Source of the DNA: Empedobacter tilapiae
Lineage (GTDB): Bacteria > Bacteroidota > Bacteroidia > Flavobacteriales > Weeksellaceae
Assembly (NCBI RefSeq): GCF_004785645.1
Contig: NZ_SRPE01000005.1
Span: forward strand, 186,001-250,000
DNA length: 64,000 nt
Direction: 5' to 3'
This document shows, in pieces, positions 27,092-36,568 of this stretch (position 1 is the stretch's first letter; each line of letters opens with the position of its first letter). Made by a program: the position numbers and the translations under genes. Below the pieces are notes generated by a model. That model was not told the origin of the DNA and did not search any database. It worked only from the letters and a program-made list of their open reading frames with translations.

Positions 27092-27703
27092 TTAATCAAT
27101 TTTGATAAAATTACCATTCAGGTCAAATTTCAAATCGACTTTATTTTGTAATAATTCAACTTTTATTTCTTTATCTTTTGAATCCATTTCAATTGATTTT
27201 GCATCAATTTTAGGATATTTTGATTGAAGATATTTTTGAATACCATCTGGAAAAAATTTAATCGGAATCGCTTTTCCTAATCCATTCTTCACTTCTGTCC
27301 AATCGCCATTATCTGTAAACTCTATTTTTGTCCCGTCTTTTAACTGAATATTGTACGTTGTAATATTTCGATCAACTTCTTTTATAGCATTCACAAATTC
27401 CATATTTCCAAAATTTTTCGATACAAAATTCTGTGCATTAACAGGTAAATTATTTGCTGAAATTATGGTTTCATTCGGATCTAACGCCACCTTTTTCTCT
27501 TGCCCATTGTCTAGTAAAACCATGTACGAATTTGTAGAAGCAGATGATTCTAGATTATTTGCAATATCACTTTCCGAAACTACTGGCTGTTCTACAACTT
27601 CTGACTTATTTGTTAAAACTTCTGTATTTTCTGTTTTTTTTGATTCGCATGAAGATAAAACTAAACTTAAAATAGCAGCTGTTGATAAAATTATTTTTCT
27701 CAT
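27092..27703 (-). CDS. PepSY-like lipoprotein
   Basis: In this 203-residue protein a lipoprotein signal (MRKIILSTAAILSLVLSSC, Cys19) precedes a Ser/Glu-rich spacer. Two beta-lactamase-inhibitor-like PepSY repeats follow: LPVNAQNFVSKNFGNMEFVN with IEFTDNGDWTEV, and then FPDGIQKYLQSKYPKIDAKS. Such proteins are found in the periplasm of Bacteroidota and have a general inhibitory or binding role that is poorly defined. It has its own terminators on both sides, so it is probably transcribed alone. Confidence 0.85.
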   Translation of the reverse strand: MRKIILSTAAILSLVLSSCESKKTENTEVLTNKSEVVEQPVVSESDIANNLESSASTNSYMVLLDNGQEKKVALDPNETIISANNLPVNAQNFVSKNFGNMEFVNAIKEVDRNITTYNIQLKDGTKIEFTDNGDWTEVKNGLGKAIPIKFFPDGIQKYLQSKYPKIDAKSIEMDSKDKEIKVELLQNKVDLKFDLNGNFIKID

Positions 27704-27746
27704 GATTTTGATTTTAAATGTTTATCAACAAGCATTATACCACAAA

Positions 27747-27776
27747 AAAAGCTGATTAAAAATTTAACCAGCTTTT
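27747..27776 (-). terminator. Terminator of the alpha-amylase gene
   Basis: A stem of about 13 pairs with two mismatches, overlapping the last codons of the gene, with an A tract that becomes a T tract on the minus strand. Confidence 0.7.
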
Positions 27777-29170
27777 AAGAATTTATTTTTCTTTTGAACT
27801 AAAATTAGATATTCCCAAGGTTTTAATTTCAAAGTTGTCATCGCATCAAATGTAATATCTTCATTATTCATGAAATTTTTATAAACTCCATTAATTGGGA
27901 CTGTAACTTCTTTATTTTCTTTTGTGAAATTTGCGATAAAATAAGCTTCAGTAGTATTTTTCTTACGTCTGAAAGCTAAAATAGATTTATCATCAGATGT
28001 TTTTAATCGTTCATAAGATGCTGCTTTTTTTGCTCCATTGAAGGCTTCATTTGTAATTTTAAGTTCTCCTAACTTTTCGTAAACACCTCGCATTTTGGCA
28101 TTTGGATTACGATCAATAGAATCTTTGCCATAAAATTTTAAACGACGATTAAAATCTTCTTCTTGTCCATTATAAATTAATGGAATCCCAGGCAAAGTAT
28201 AGGTTAAAACTGCAAATATCTCAACCGCATCACCCATTCTTTCGTATTCTGTTCCTTTCCAAGAATTTTCGTCATGATTAGATGTAAATAATAATTTATA
28301 ATCATCAGCTTGCCATTTTTTCGGAATTGAATCCATATAATCATCTATCGCAGAAACATTTTTATATCCTTTTGCTATATCAGTCATGATATGATATAAT
28401 TTCCATCCATAAGCAGCATCGAAAGCATTATTTGCTAATAATTCTGGTTTTTCTGTTTCACCTAACATAAAGATTTCGCGGCCATTTGCCAATTGAAGTT
28501 TTACTTCTTTCCAAAAATCTATCTGAGTTTCGTTAACCATATCACAACGGAAACCATCAACTTTGAAATCATCTAACCAATATTTCATATCAGCAATCAT
28601 CTGTTTACGCATTTCTTCATTATCAAAATTTAACATTACAGTATCTGCCCAATTTTTAGAAGAATGAATTTTCCCTTCCTTGTTCTGCTCATACCAATCG
28701 GGATGTTGTTTTACCCAAGAATGATCCCAAGCAGTACGATTTGCAACCCAATCTAAAATAACATACATTCCATTTTTATGTGCTTCATCCACTAATTTCT
28801 TGAAATCTTCAGCATTTCCAAATTCAGGATTGATTCCTCTATAATCTTTGATTGAATAATATGACCCTAATCCTTCCTTTCTCTTTTCTTCTCCAATTGG
28901 ATAAATCGGCATTATCCAAAGGATTTTAACTCCTAATTTCTTAATATTTGAAATTTCTTTAGTAACCGCAGTAAAAGTTCCTTCTGGAGAAAACTGACGA
29001 ACATTTACTTCATATATAACAGACGTTTCTGCCATATCAGCTGTAAAAGGAACAATACCTTGCTCTTTCATTTCTGATTTTACTTCATCTGATTTTGTTT
29101 CTTTCTTGTTTTTACAACTTGTCAAGAACAATATTGTCATCAAGGTTAAACCAATTATTTTCTTTATCAT
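27764..29170 (-). CDS. Lipoprotein alpha-amylase-family (GH13) glycoside hydrolase
   Basis: This 468-residue protein has a lipobox at Cys19 (ILFLTSC). The GH13 barrel begins at SVIYEVNVRQFSPEGTF (50-66). The catalytic residues can be placed: nucleophile Asp210 in DGFRCDMVNE, acid/base Glu238 in MLGETE, and Asp300 in TSNHDENSW. The C-terminal beta domain ends near 460. It probably cleaves alpha-glucans at the cell surface or in the periplasm. No SusC/SusD pair lies nearby, so it is not part of a standard starch-use locus in this window. Confidence 0.93.
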   Translation of the reverse strand: MIKKIIGLTLMTILFLTSCKNKKETKSDEVKSEMKEQGIVPFTADMAETSVIYEVNVRQFSPEGTFTAVTKEISNIKKLGVKILWIMPIYPIGEEKRKEGLGSYYSIKDYRGINPEFGNAEDFKKLVDEAHKNGMYVILDWVANRTAWDHSWVKQHPDWYEQNKEGKIHSSKNWADTVMLNFDNEEMRKQMIADMKYWLDDFKVDGFRCDMVNETQIDFWKEVKLQLANGREIFMLGETEKPELLANNAFDAAYGWKLYHIMTDIAKGYKNVSAIDDYMDSIPKKWQADDYKLLFTSNHDENSWKGTEYERMGDAVEIFAVLTYTLPGIPLIYNGQEEDFNRRLKFYGKDSIDRNPNAKMRGVYEKLGELKITNEAFNGAKKAASYERLKTSDDKSILAFRRKKNTTEAYFIANFTKENKEVTVPINGVYKNFMNNEDITFDAMTTLKLKPWEYLILVQKKNKFLKAG

Positions 29171-29281
29171 TTTTCTATTACTTATAAATAATTGTTTTCA
29201 ATAATGATTCCATTTCTTTACTGTGCTAAATCTTATTTTAATTCATTTCTTCTCAAAGATTAATCTTCTTAAAATAAAATT

Positions 29282-29308
29282 AAAAACCACTTTATCAAAG
29301 TGGTTTTT
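29282..29308 (-). terminator. Terminator of the LOG-family gene
   Basis: A perfect 12-bp stem with a three-base loop. T tracts lie on both strands. Confidence 0.88.
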
Positions 29309-29313
29309 AATTC

Positions 29314-30030
29314 TTAAAAGTTCAATTTTATATTATATTTTTCATAGAAATTTTTGATATGAGTCACTGCTTCTTCCGCTGTATCAACTAAACGAAAAAG
29401 GTCTAAATCTTTTTCTGAAATATAACCATCCGCAATTACTCTATTCCTAATCCAATCAAATAAACCAGACCAATATTCGGTTCCAACCAAAACAATCGGA
29501 AAACGACCTGTTTTCTTTGTTTGTACTAATGTTAATGCTTCAAATAACTCATCCAAAGTGCCAAAACCTCCTGGCATTACAATAAATCCTTGTGAATATT
29601 TTACGAACATTACTTTTCGTGCAAAGAAATAATCAAAGTTAATTTCATATTCACGATCAATATATTTGTTCAATTCAGTTTCAAAAGGCAATGTAATTCC
29701 TAACCCAACAGACGATCCTCCTCCTTTCTGTGCTCCTTTATTAGCAGCTTCCATAATAGCTGGTCCACCACCTGTAATAACTCCAAAACCTATTTTTGTT
29801 AATTGAAAAGCTATTTCTTCAGCTAATTTGTAATAATGATTTTCTTTTGGTGTTCTTGCCGATCCAAAAATTGATACACAAGGACCTATTTTCGACATGG
29901 TTTCATAACCATTTACAAATTCTGCCATAATCTTGAACAATGCCCAAGAATCATTTATTCTGATTTCGTTCCAATCTTTTGGTCGAAACGGAGATTGTAT
30001 TCTATCGTCTTCTTTTTCTTTATCTGTCAT
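29314..30030 (-). CDS. LOG-family Rossmann protein (TIGR00730), probable nucleotide phosphoribohydrolase
   Basis: In this 238-residue protein the family signature PGGFGTLDE lies at 153-161, after ISIFGSART-type (VSIFGSART) and VITGGGPAIMEAANKGA segments. LOG enzymes hydrolyse nucleoside monophosphates such as cytokinin phosphates or AMP. The bacterial substrate is often unsettled. The gene lies between two terminators and is probably monocistronic. Confidence 0.9.
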   Translation of the reverse strand: MTDKEKEDDRIQSPFRPKDWNEIRINDSWALFKIMAEFVNGYETMSKIGPCVSIFGSARTPKENHYYKLAEEIAFQLTKIGFGVITGGGPAIMEAANKGAQKGGGSSVGLGITLPFETELNKYIDREYEINFDYFFARKVMFVKYSQGFIVMPGGFGTLDELFEALTLVQTKKTGRFPIVLVGTEYWSGLFDWIRNRVIADGYISEKDLDLFRLVDTAEEAVTHIKNFYEKYNIKLNF

Positions 30031-30047
30031 AGTATTTTAATAAAAAA

Positions 30048-30070
30048 ACCGCAACAAAAATGTTACGGTT
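30048..30070 (-). terminator. Terminator of the Bax-inhibitor-like gene
   Basis: AACCGCAAC pairs with GTTACGGTT (one mismatch). An A tract on the plus strand gives the T run on the minus strand. Confidence 0.7.
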
Positions 30071-30099
30071 CAATATACAAATTTATTGTTTCTTAATAA

Positions 30100-30804
30100 T
30101 TAATCTCTACTCATAAAAATTCTCAAAATATACCAGAACAATAACATTAATGAAGCAAACAAAGATAATGCTGCTGCAACATATTGTTGTGTTCCAAATT
30201 CATATTTTAATTGATGAGTGTTGTATAAAATTGCTCCTCCAGCTAATGCACACATTCCAACAGAGAACCATAATCCTAAATCGAACCCAAATAACATTCC
30301 TGCAACAATCAAACCAATTGCTAAGAAAAATCCGATTGTTAAAGCCCCTTTTAAAATAGAGAAATCTGCTTTTGTTAAAAATACAATTGCTGATAATCCT
30401 ATAAATAAACCACCTGTCACAACAGCTGCTTGTTTTATAACATATGTTCCTCCATAATACAATGCAATATAAAGCATTGGTACAAAGATCAGCGCTTCTG
30501 CGACTATGTATAAAAAATAGCCTAAATATTGTTTAGATTTTGAAATAGATCCGTAAGCCATTTTTTGAGCAACCCAAGTAATTCCCATAAAACCTGCTAA
30601 TAGAATAAGCCAAAGATACCCAGAAGTCAAACTTAACATGAAGCTTACTAATGCTTCTGATTTTAACATCAAAGATTCAATTAAAACAAATACTAGAACC
30701 CCTCCGGCAACATGTCCATAAGTATGTTTATAAAAATTAGCTCTTTCTACACTAGTTGCATCTGCAACCAATTGGTTTTGCTGATATAATTGTTGATTTT
30801 CCAT
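30100..30804 (-). CDS. Bax inhibitor-1/YccA family membrane protein
   Basis: This 234-residue protein has seven predicted membrane helices from about residue 30, among them WLILLAGFMGITWVAQKMA and MLLFWYILRIF at the end. The motif TGGLFIGLSAIVFLTKAD and the final Asp-containing end (RIFMSRD) fit the BI-1/YccA group, which act as calcium leak or FtsH-modulating proteins. The substrate here is not known. The gene is single, with a terminator downstream. Confidence 0.92.
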   Translation of the reverse strand: MENQQLYQQNQLVADATSVERANFYKHTYGHVAGGVLVFVLIESLMLKSEALVSFMLSLTSGYLWLILLAGFMGITWVAQKMAYGSISKSKQYLGYFLYIVAEALIFVPMLYIALYYGGTYVIKQAAVVTGGLFIGLSAIVFLTKADFSILKGALTIGFFLAIGLIVAGMLFGFDLGLWFSVGMCALAGGAILYNTHQLKYEFGTQQYVAAALSLFASLMLLFWYILRIFMSRD

Positions 30805-30874
30805 ATGTTTATTTTTTTAGATAGATATTTTTCAATTAATAATTGTTGCTAAAATACTAAATTAAAATTATTTC

Positions 30875-31558
30875 TTAGCTCACTATTTTTTGGGAGTTTT
30901 TGAATGATTTTATCCAATTGCTTAGTCCTATAAATGATAAAATCAACAATACTATATATTGCACAGAGGTGATAACTGCTCCTTTATAAATCATTAACGG
31001 AATCATTATTAAATCGCCAATAATCCAGAAATACCAATTGTCAATTTTTCTTCTTGCCATCATCCACATTCCAATCAAAAAGATAGCTGTTGTCGAGGCA
31101 TCTATAAAATCAATTTTGGTATAATACAATTTACATTGATTGATAAAACTAATATTAAAACCATTTTGAATAACAGGACGGAAATAATAAATCATCAAAA
31201 TAAATAGAAAACTCAACACAAAGAGTAGCGTTGCATATATATATTCTTTTTTCGAGGCCCACGAAACATCGACATGTTTGTGATCTGCTTCAAGATTTTT
31301 TTGCCACAGAATCCAACCATAAATCGCCATCGAAGTATAGTAAATATTGATAATAGTTTCACCGTATAATCCCCAATTAAAAAATAAATAAATGAAAATA
31401 AATGTTGAAACAATGGTGGTGGGATAAACCCAAATATTCCGTTTATAGGTATAATAAACGGAAATAATCCCAAATAAAGTTGCAATTATTTCAAGTAAAA
31501 TATTAAGCGTAGAATAGGTCTTATAAGGCAAAATGATATAATCTATAAAATCGTTCAT
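30875..31558 (-). CDS. pnuC: Nicotinamide riboside transporter PnuC
   Basis: This 227-residue membrane protein has seven or eight segments. The substrate-binding pattern is visible in NWGLYGETIINIYYTSMAIY followed by GWILW, and in NWYFWIIGDLIMIPLMIYKG. PnuC facilitates uptake of nicotinamide riboside for NAD salvage, although relatives carry other vitamins such as thiamine. No TonB receptor or riboswitch lies next to it, so the substrate is taken from the family. Confidence 0.9.
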   Translation of the reverse strand: MNDFIDYIILPYKTYSTLNILLEIIATLFGIISVYYTYKRNIWVYPTTIVSTFIFIYLFFNWGLYGETIINIYYTSMAIYGWILWQKNLEADHKHVDVSWASKKEYIYATLLFVLSFLFILMIYYFRPVIQNGFNISFINQCKLYYTKIDFIDASTTAIFLIGMWMMARRKIDNWYFWIIGDLIMIPLMIYKGAVITSVQYIVLLILSFIGLSNWIKSFKNSQKIVS

Positions 31559-31633
31559 TTTTAAATTTTGAGTGATAGGTTGTAAATTAAAAATAATTCA
31601 TTCTAAATCGTAATTCGAATTTCGAACTTCAAT

Positions 31634-32263
31634 TTATTCATAATCCAAAACCCAAACTAAATAATATTCACCAATCATTTTATAGAACGCATGATATTTA
31701 CGAGATTTTACATCATCCGAAATCCAACAAATAAATTGTTTATTCTCTATTAATTCAAATTCTTCGGCACGATAATGATTCAAGAAATTCCAAAGATTTC
31801 CACCATTCAATTTGTACAAACCTTCTTTCATTCCCCAAATGATATGTAAATACTCAATTTCATGTTCTTGTGGAATCCAATCCAGTTCATCTAGACGTGC
31901 AAATTTATGTTTGATATTTAATATTTTTTTAGGACGCGACAATTCAATATCAACTCCAATATTATATTCACTTACTCCAACAGAAACCAATCCATAGGAA
32001 TGTGTAATGGAAATTTCTTTATTTGTAGGTAAAAAAGGTTTTCCTCTTTCATCATAATTTACGTCATAATCCAAATTTAATTTCTTTAGACAAGCGCGCA
32101 AACCAAGATATTCTCTGGCCTGTTTAGGTCTTAGATTATTATATTTTTCTATTCTATAATCCTTTAACTGAAGATATTCTAATAATTCTTCATTCGATTC
32201 TGTAACTTCCCACGTAACAATTCGGGTATGTTTAAAATCGTTAATATAATCAATAACGGGCAT
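31634..32263 (-). CDS. 4'-phosphopantetheinyl transferase superfamily protein
   Basis: In this 209-residue protein the magnesium and CoA-binding signature GVDIE is at 103-107 and the second motif W-x-x-KE at 143-147 (WGMKEGLYKL). These are the two defining patterns of Sfp/AcpS-type enzymes, which attach phosphopantetheine to carrier proteins. The size suits the Sfp-like or short Bacteroidota type. It diverges from ahcY with only 71 bases between the starts. Confidence 0.9.
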   Translation of the reverse strand: MPVIDYINDFKHTRIVTWEVTESNEELLEYLQLKDYRIEKYNNLRPKQAREYLGLRACLKKLNLDYDVNYDERGKPFLPTNKEISITHSYGLVSVGVSEYNIGVDIELSRPKKILNIKHKFARLDELDWIPQEHEIEYLHIIWGMKEGLYKLNGGNLWNFLNHYRAEEFELIENKQFICWISDDVKSRKYHAFYKMIGEYYLVWVLDYE

Positions 32264-32334
32264 TTTATTAATCGAAATTTGTTTGTAAATTTGTTCCCTA
32301 TTAAACTTAAAAAGTTAGTTAAATATATCAATTG

Positions 32335-33648
32335 ATGGATACAAAAACGCAATACATTCCATACAAAGTTAAAGATATTTCTTTAGCTGAGTGGGGAAGA
32401 AAGGAAATTACGTTGGCTGAAGCAGAAATGCCTGGGTTAATGGCTATCCGTGAAGAGTATAAAGCTGCTCAACCTTTGAAAGGTGCTCGCATTGCGGGTT
32501 GTTTACACATGACAATCCAAACTGCAGTATTAATCGAAACGTTAGTTGCTTTAGGAGCTGATGTTACATGGTCGTCATGTAATATTTTCTCTACACAAGA
32601 TCATGCTGCTGCTGCAATTGCTGCTGCTGGGATTCCTGTGTATGCTTGGAAAGGGATGAACGAAGAGGAATTCGATTGGTGTATCGAGCAAACATTATTC
32701 TTCGGAGAAGATCGCAAACCGTTAAACATGATTTTGGATGATGGTGGAGATTTAACGAATATGGTGATTGATCGTTACCCAGAATTGGTTGCTGAGATCA
32801 AAGGATTGTCAGAAGAAACAACTACGGGTGTACACCGTCTTTACGAAAGAATGGAAAAAGGTACATTGCCAATGCCTGCAATTAACGTAAATGATTCTGT
32901 AACAAAATCTAAATTCGATAACAAATACGGATGTCGCGAATCTGCAGTAGATGCTATAAAACGTGCTACTGACTTGATGATCGCTGGTAAACGTGTTGTA
33001 GTTTGTGGTTTTGGTGATGTTGGTAAAGGCACAGCGGCTTCTTTCCGTGGTGCTGGAGCAATTGTTACAGTAACAGAAATCGACCCTATTTGTGCTTTAC
33101 AAGCATCTATGGAAGGTTACGAAGTAAAACGTTTAGATACAGTTGTTGCAAACGCTGATATCGTAATTACAACTACTGGTAACTTTGGAATTGTACGTGC
33201 AGAGCATTTCGAGAAAATGAAAGACAAAGTAGTTGTGTGTAACATTGGTCACTTCGATAATGAAATCGATATGGCTTGGTTAAATGGAAACTATGGAAAC
33301 ACGAAAGAGGAAATTAAACCACAAGTTGACAAATACAACATCAACGGAAATGACATTATCATTTTAGCTGAAGGTCGTTTAGTAAACTTAGGTTGTGCAA
33401 CAGGTCACCCTTCTTTTGTGATGTCAAACTCTTTCTCTAACCAAACTTTAGCTCAAATCGAATTGTGGACAAATTCATCAGCTTACAAAAACGAAGTATA
33501 TACTTTACCTAAGCATTTAGATGAAAAAGTTGCAGAATTACATTTAGCAAAATTAGGAGTAGAATTAGAAGTTTTATCTCAAGAACAAGCAGAATACATT
33601 GGTGTAACGGTTGAAGGACCATTTAAACCAGAATATTATAGATATTAA
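32335..33648 (+). CDS. ahcY: Adenosylhomocysteinase
   Basis: This 437-residue enzyme cleaves S-adenosylhomocysteine to adenosine and homocysteine, clearing the inhibitory product of methyl transfer. It shows [20 protein letters not shown], the NAD-binding loop [20 protein letters not shown] near 220-240 and the conserved C-terminus ending [11 protein letters not shown] chose the ATG at 32335 rather than the TTG three bases earlier. A TAAATTTG sequence at 32286-32293 could be its -7 element. A strong terminator follows. Confidence 0.97.
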   Translation: MDTKTQYIPYKVKDISLAEWGRKEITLAEAEMPGLMAIREEYKAAQPLKGARIAGCLHMTIQTAVLIETLVALGADVTWSSCNIFSTQDHAAAAIAAAGIPVYAWKGMNEEEFDWCIEQTLFFGEDRKPLNMILDDGGDLTNMVIDRYPELVAEIKGLSEETTTGVHRLYERMEKGTLPMPAINVNDSVTKSKFDNKYGCRESAVDAIKRATDLMIAGKRVVVCGFGDVGKGTAASFRGAGAIVTVTEIDPICALQASMEGYEVKRLDTVVANADIVITTTGNFGIVRAEHFEKMKDKVVVCNIGHFDNEIDMAWLNGNYGNTKEEIKPQVDKYNINGNDIIILAEGRLVNLGCATGHPSFVMSNSFSNQTLAQIELWTNSSAYKNEVYTLPKHLDEKVAELHLAKLGVELEVLSQEQAEYIGVTVEGPFKPEYYRY

Positions 33649-33698
33649 TTAATTTTAATTCAGAATTTTTATTTGAAATAAAAAACACTTAACAATAT

Positions 33699-33729
33699 GC
33701 CCTCGCCTTGAACAAGCGAGGGCTTTTTT
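33699..33729 (+). terminator. Terminator of ahcY
   Basis: GCCCTCGC pairs with GCGAGGGC (33699-33706 and 33716-33723) around a short loop, with six T after it. Confidence 0.9.
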
Positions 33730-33825
33730 ATTTCTTCTTTACTTCCTCTATTAATAAACAGATTTCTTTATCACTTTTTTAATATTATCTTTAAAATCAT
33801 TATTGAATAATTTTTATTACTGATT

Positions 33826-34401
33826 ATGATTAAAAAATATTTACAACTTGGATTCATTTTAATTGGTTGCTCTTCGCTTTTTGCACAAATCGAAAAGCCT
33901 TCAGAAATTTTTTGGAACAATCTAAAAAAACATTGTGGTAAAGCTTACGAAGGCAAATTACCCGAACATATTACACGAGATGATTTTGCAGGCAAAAAAT
34001 TAACGATGCATGTAAAAAGCTGTTCTGTAAACGAAATTAAAATCCCATTCAATGTTGGTGATAATTATTCTAGGACATGGATTTTGACTAAAAAAGATGG
34101 AATAATCACACTAAAACATGATCATCGACACGACAATGGAACTTCAGAAACAATTACATTTTATGGAGGAACAAATACAAATTATGGTTTTAAAGATTTT
34201 CAGATGTTTCCTGCCGATCAAGCAACAGCAACGTTAATAGATTATGCTTCGACAAACATTTGGTGGATTACCTTAGATGATAAAACGTTTAGTTACAACT
34301 TGCAAAAAGCAGGTTCTAAAACACCTTTCAACGTCTATTTTGACTTGACAAAAGAAATTGAAACTCCGCCAGCACCTTGGGGTTGGGGAACACCACGATA
34401 A
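33826..34401 (+). CDS. Secreted protein of unknown function
   Basis: This 191-residue protein has a signal peptide (MIKKYLQLGFILIGCSSLFA). The mature part begins IEKPSEIFWNNLKKHCGKAY and has two Cys residues (in KHCGKAYEG and HVKSCSVNE) that could pair. Beta-rich segments follow (TWILTKKDGIITLKHDHRH, YNLQKAGSKTPFNVYFDL). The end PPAPWGWG is Pro/Trp-rich. It is probably periplasmic. I do not recognise a characterised family. The ATG at 33826 is clear. Confidence 0.85.
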   Translation: MIKKYLQLGFILIGCSSLFAQIEKPSEIFWNNLKKHCGKAYEGKLPEHITRDDFAGKKLTMHVKSCSVNEIKIPFNVGDNYSRTWILTKKDGIITLKHDHRHDNGTSETITFYGGTNTNYGFKDFQMFPADQATATLIDYASTNIWWITLDDKTFSYNLQKAGSKTPFNVYFDLTKEIETPPAPWGWGTPR

Positions 34402-34402
34402 T

Positions 34403-34424
34403 AAAAGAGCTGAAAAGCTCTTTT
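34403..34424. terminator. Bidirectional terminator
   Basis: AAAAGAGCT pairs with AGCTCTTTT (34403-34411 and 34416-34424), serving the secreted-protein gene on the plus strand and the split gene on the minus strand. Confidence 0.85.
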
Positions 34425-34814
34425 ATCTTTTTATCAAAATATCTGCATTAATTGCTGGCGTAATTCCCAAAGGCGTTTTCTTCCAAACATCAGAATCTCT
34501 TGTTTTATACAAACAATTTACAAGCAAAACTCCACTAAAATAAATAGGTTTTTCGGTTTCTGTTAACAACTCTATTTTAATAAAAGATCATCTTGATACT
34601 TTATATTCAAATCACGTAAATCCATCGAAAAGATATCATTTTGCTGATATTCTTTTCTAACTACAATTTCACAAGATTTCTTTAAAATTGATTGATTTGG
34701 TTTTTCATTGTTCACTGTTGTTAAATCTACTTTCAAAATAATAGAATCCAATTTCAAAATATTACTAAAATTGAAATTTAAGCGTTGAAATGTAAACTCT
34801 TTTTTAGGTGGCAT
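34423..34814 (-). pseudogene. Unknown gene broken by a one-base deletion
   Basis: The frame from the ATG at 34814 reads PPKKEFTFQRLNFNFSNILK and onward to DLNIKYQDDLLLK, then stops at 34572. In another frame the sequence continues KIELLTETEKPIYFSGVLLV and NCLYKTRDSDVWKKTPLGIT, ending INADILIKR at 34423. One missing base in the A run near 34582 (plus strand) accounts for the break and restores about 130 residues. The ATG overlaps the stop of the preceding 72-codon frame by 11 bases. The family is not recognised. Confidence 0.6.
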
Positions 34815-35022
34815 TTATTGGAATCGCAAACTCTTTGGTAAATTTTGGTAGCGAGTCCTTATTAAAATTAATATCCGCAGTTAATCCTATTAAAATTGAT
34901 TTTGTCTTGGTATCCGAGCCAACTCGCTTCAATCTAAATTTGCTTTTATCATACAAAATGGTTTCGCTTAATTCTATTGTATCTTTTTTATAATCTTGTG
35001 TGTTTGCAAACTTTATAAACAT
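34804..35022 (-). CDS. Small hypothetical protein, possibly the front half of the broken gene
   Basis: This 72-residue frame (MFIKFANTQDYKKDTIELSE, ending EFAIPINAT) has no signal peptide. It overlaps the next minus-strand frame by 11 bases in an ATG...TAA arrangement. It may be a coupled small protein or, if another single-base change occurred at the junction, the N-terminal part of one roughly 200-residue protein. An in-frame stop just upstream fixes the ATG at 35022 as the start. Confidence 0.5.
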   Translation of the reverse strand: MFIKFANTQDYKKDTIELSETILYDKSKFRLKRVGSDTKTKSILIGLTADINFNKDSLPKFTKEFAIPINAT

Positions 35023-35205
35023 AAAAAAGAAAGTAAATCTTTGTCATCTAATTGTTTATAAATCATTTATCAATTTTATAAAATATAGATGTTCAAAATT
35101 CACAAAGGTTACACAATAACACATTAAAGTTTCAATTCAAATATTAATAATAGTTTCATCATTTCGTTATTTTTTTGCATAATTTTAATAAAAATTACAA
35201 ATTAA

Positions 35206-36537
35206 ATGAAAATAAGGTTATTAACTTCAATAATTTTTATATTTACCTTTTTACAAATTGAAGCACAAAAAGCAGGACTTTATTTGAACGAGAATGTAAA
35301 CAAAGAAACTATATCTTTTCAATTTATTAAAAATTTAATTGTTGTTCCAATCACTTTCAACGGACATCAAATGAATTTCATTATTGATTCTGGACTTAAA
35401 GAAACTATTTTATTTAGTCAATACGATGAAACGATTAATAAAAGCACTCTTCGGCAAATTAATTTAAAAGGTTTAGGAAAAGATAATAGAGATACTAAAG
35501 GTTTTTATTCTACAGGCAATCAAGTTATTTTCGGGAAAAATTTTTCATCTAACAACATGTCTATTATTGTGATACAAGACGAAAGATTTAATCTTTTTTC
35601 TCGCTTAGGAATGGATGTTCATGGAATAATTGGTTCTGAGTTCTTTAAAAATTATCCCATACAAATTGATTATGCAAAAAGAAAAATTACCATTTATAAA
35701 TCTATTTTTGCTTTAAAAAAATTAAAAAATTTTCAATCTAAATTTTTAGAAATTAGTCCAGAAATAAAACCTTTCACAACAATTGATTTCACCTATCAAA
35801 TAACTTATACAAATCAAAAAATGTTAATTGACATTGGAAATAGTGATGGTTTGTGGCTATTCGAAAATCAGATTGAAAATCTAATTCCCTTACAACGTGT
35901 ATTTTCTGATGAATTAGGAAAAGGCTTTAATGGAGCTATTAATGGAAGACGAGGTGTTATTACATCTATGAATTTAGGAGAATATAAATTTCAGCAACCT
36001 TTGATAGCTATCCCAGACGAAGAGTCTATACAATTTCTTAATCTCAAAAATAACCGAAAAGGCTCTATTGGAAATGAAATTTTGAGACGATTTACAATTA
36101 TTTTAGATTATCAAAATCAAATGTTTTACTATAAAGCAAACCGAAATTTCAGAGATGCTTTTCATTACAATAGAAGTGGACTTACTATTATTCATGATAA
36201 ATTTGAATGGAAAAATGAAAAAATAAATATGACATTTCAAAATACTACTGTATCTGAAAATAATTCATTATCAACTCAGAATATAAATTATCAATATGTA
36301 TTAAAGCCTATTTACAAAATAGAAGCTGTTAGACAAAATTCTAATGCTGATTTAGCTGGTTTAAAAGCAAATGATATTCTTGAAAAATTGAATGGAAAAC
36401 AAGTGAATAAAATGAGTTTAGATGACATCGAATTGTTCATGAAACAGAACGAGTTTCAAAAGGTTTCTGTAGAAATTCTTCGAAATAATATTCCAATGAA
36501 ATTTAAGTTTGTACTAGATATTCCATACAACGATTAA
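35206..36537 (+). CDS. Secreted retropepsin-like aspartyl protease with a PDZ domain
   Basis: This 443-residue protein has a signal peptide (MKIRLLTSIIFIFTFLQIEA). The first pepsin-like lobe has FIIDSG with Asp61, the second has MLIDIGNSDGLWL near 205-217, so two Asp motifs are present. The PDZ domain spans about 350-435 (VRQNSNADLAGLKANDILEK). Proteins of this kind are widespread in Bacteroidota but their targets are unknown. The Asp-Ser-Gly and Asp-Ile-Gly triads differ slightly from the usual Asp-Thr-Gly. A strong bidirectional terminator follows. Confidence 0.87.
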   Translation: MKIRLLTSIIFIFTFLQIEAQKAGLYLNENVNKETISFQFIKNLIVVPITFNGHQMNFIIDSGLKETILFSQYDETINKSTLRQINLKGLGKDNRDTKGFYSTGNQVIFGKNFSSNNMSIIVIQDERFNLFSRLGMDVHGIIGSEFFKNYPIQIDYAKRKITIYKSIFALKKLKNFQSKFLEISPEIKPFTTIDFTYQITYTNQKMLIDIGNSDGLWLFENQIENLIPLQRVFSDELGKGFNGAINGRRGVITSMNLGEYKFQQPLIAIPDEESIQFLNLKNNRKGSIGNEILRRFTIILDYQNQMFYYKANRNFRDAFHYNRSGLTIIHDKFEWKNEKINMTFQNTTVSENNSLSTQNINYQYVLKPIYKIEAVRQNSNADLAGLKANDILEKLNGKQVNKMSLDDIELFMKQNEFQKVSVEILRNNIPMKFKFVLDIPYND

Positions 36538-36566
36538 AAAAGAGTAACTAAATGTTACTCTTTTTT
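36536..36566. terminator. Bidirectional terminator
   Basis: A perfect 13-bp stem (36536-36548 with 36554-36566) between convergent genes. Confidence 0.9.
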
Positions 36567-36568
36567 AA

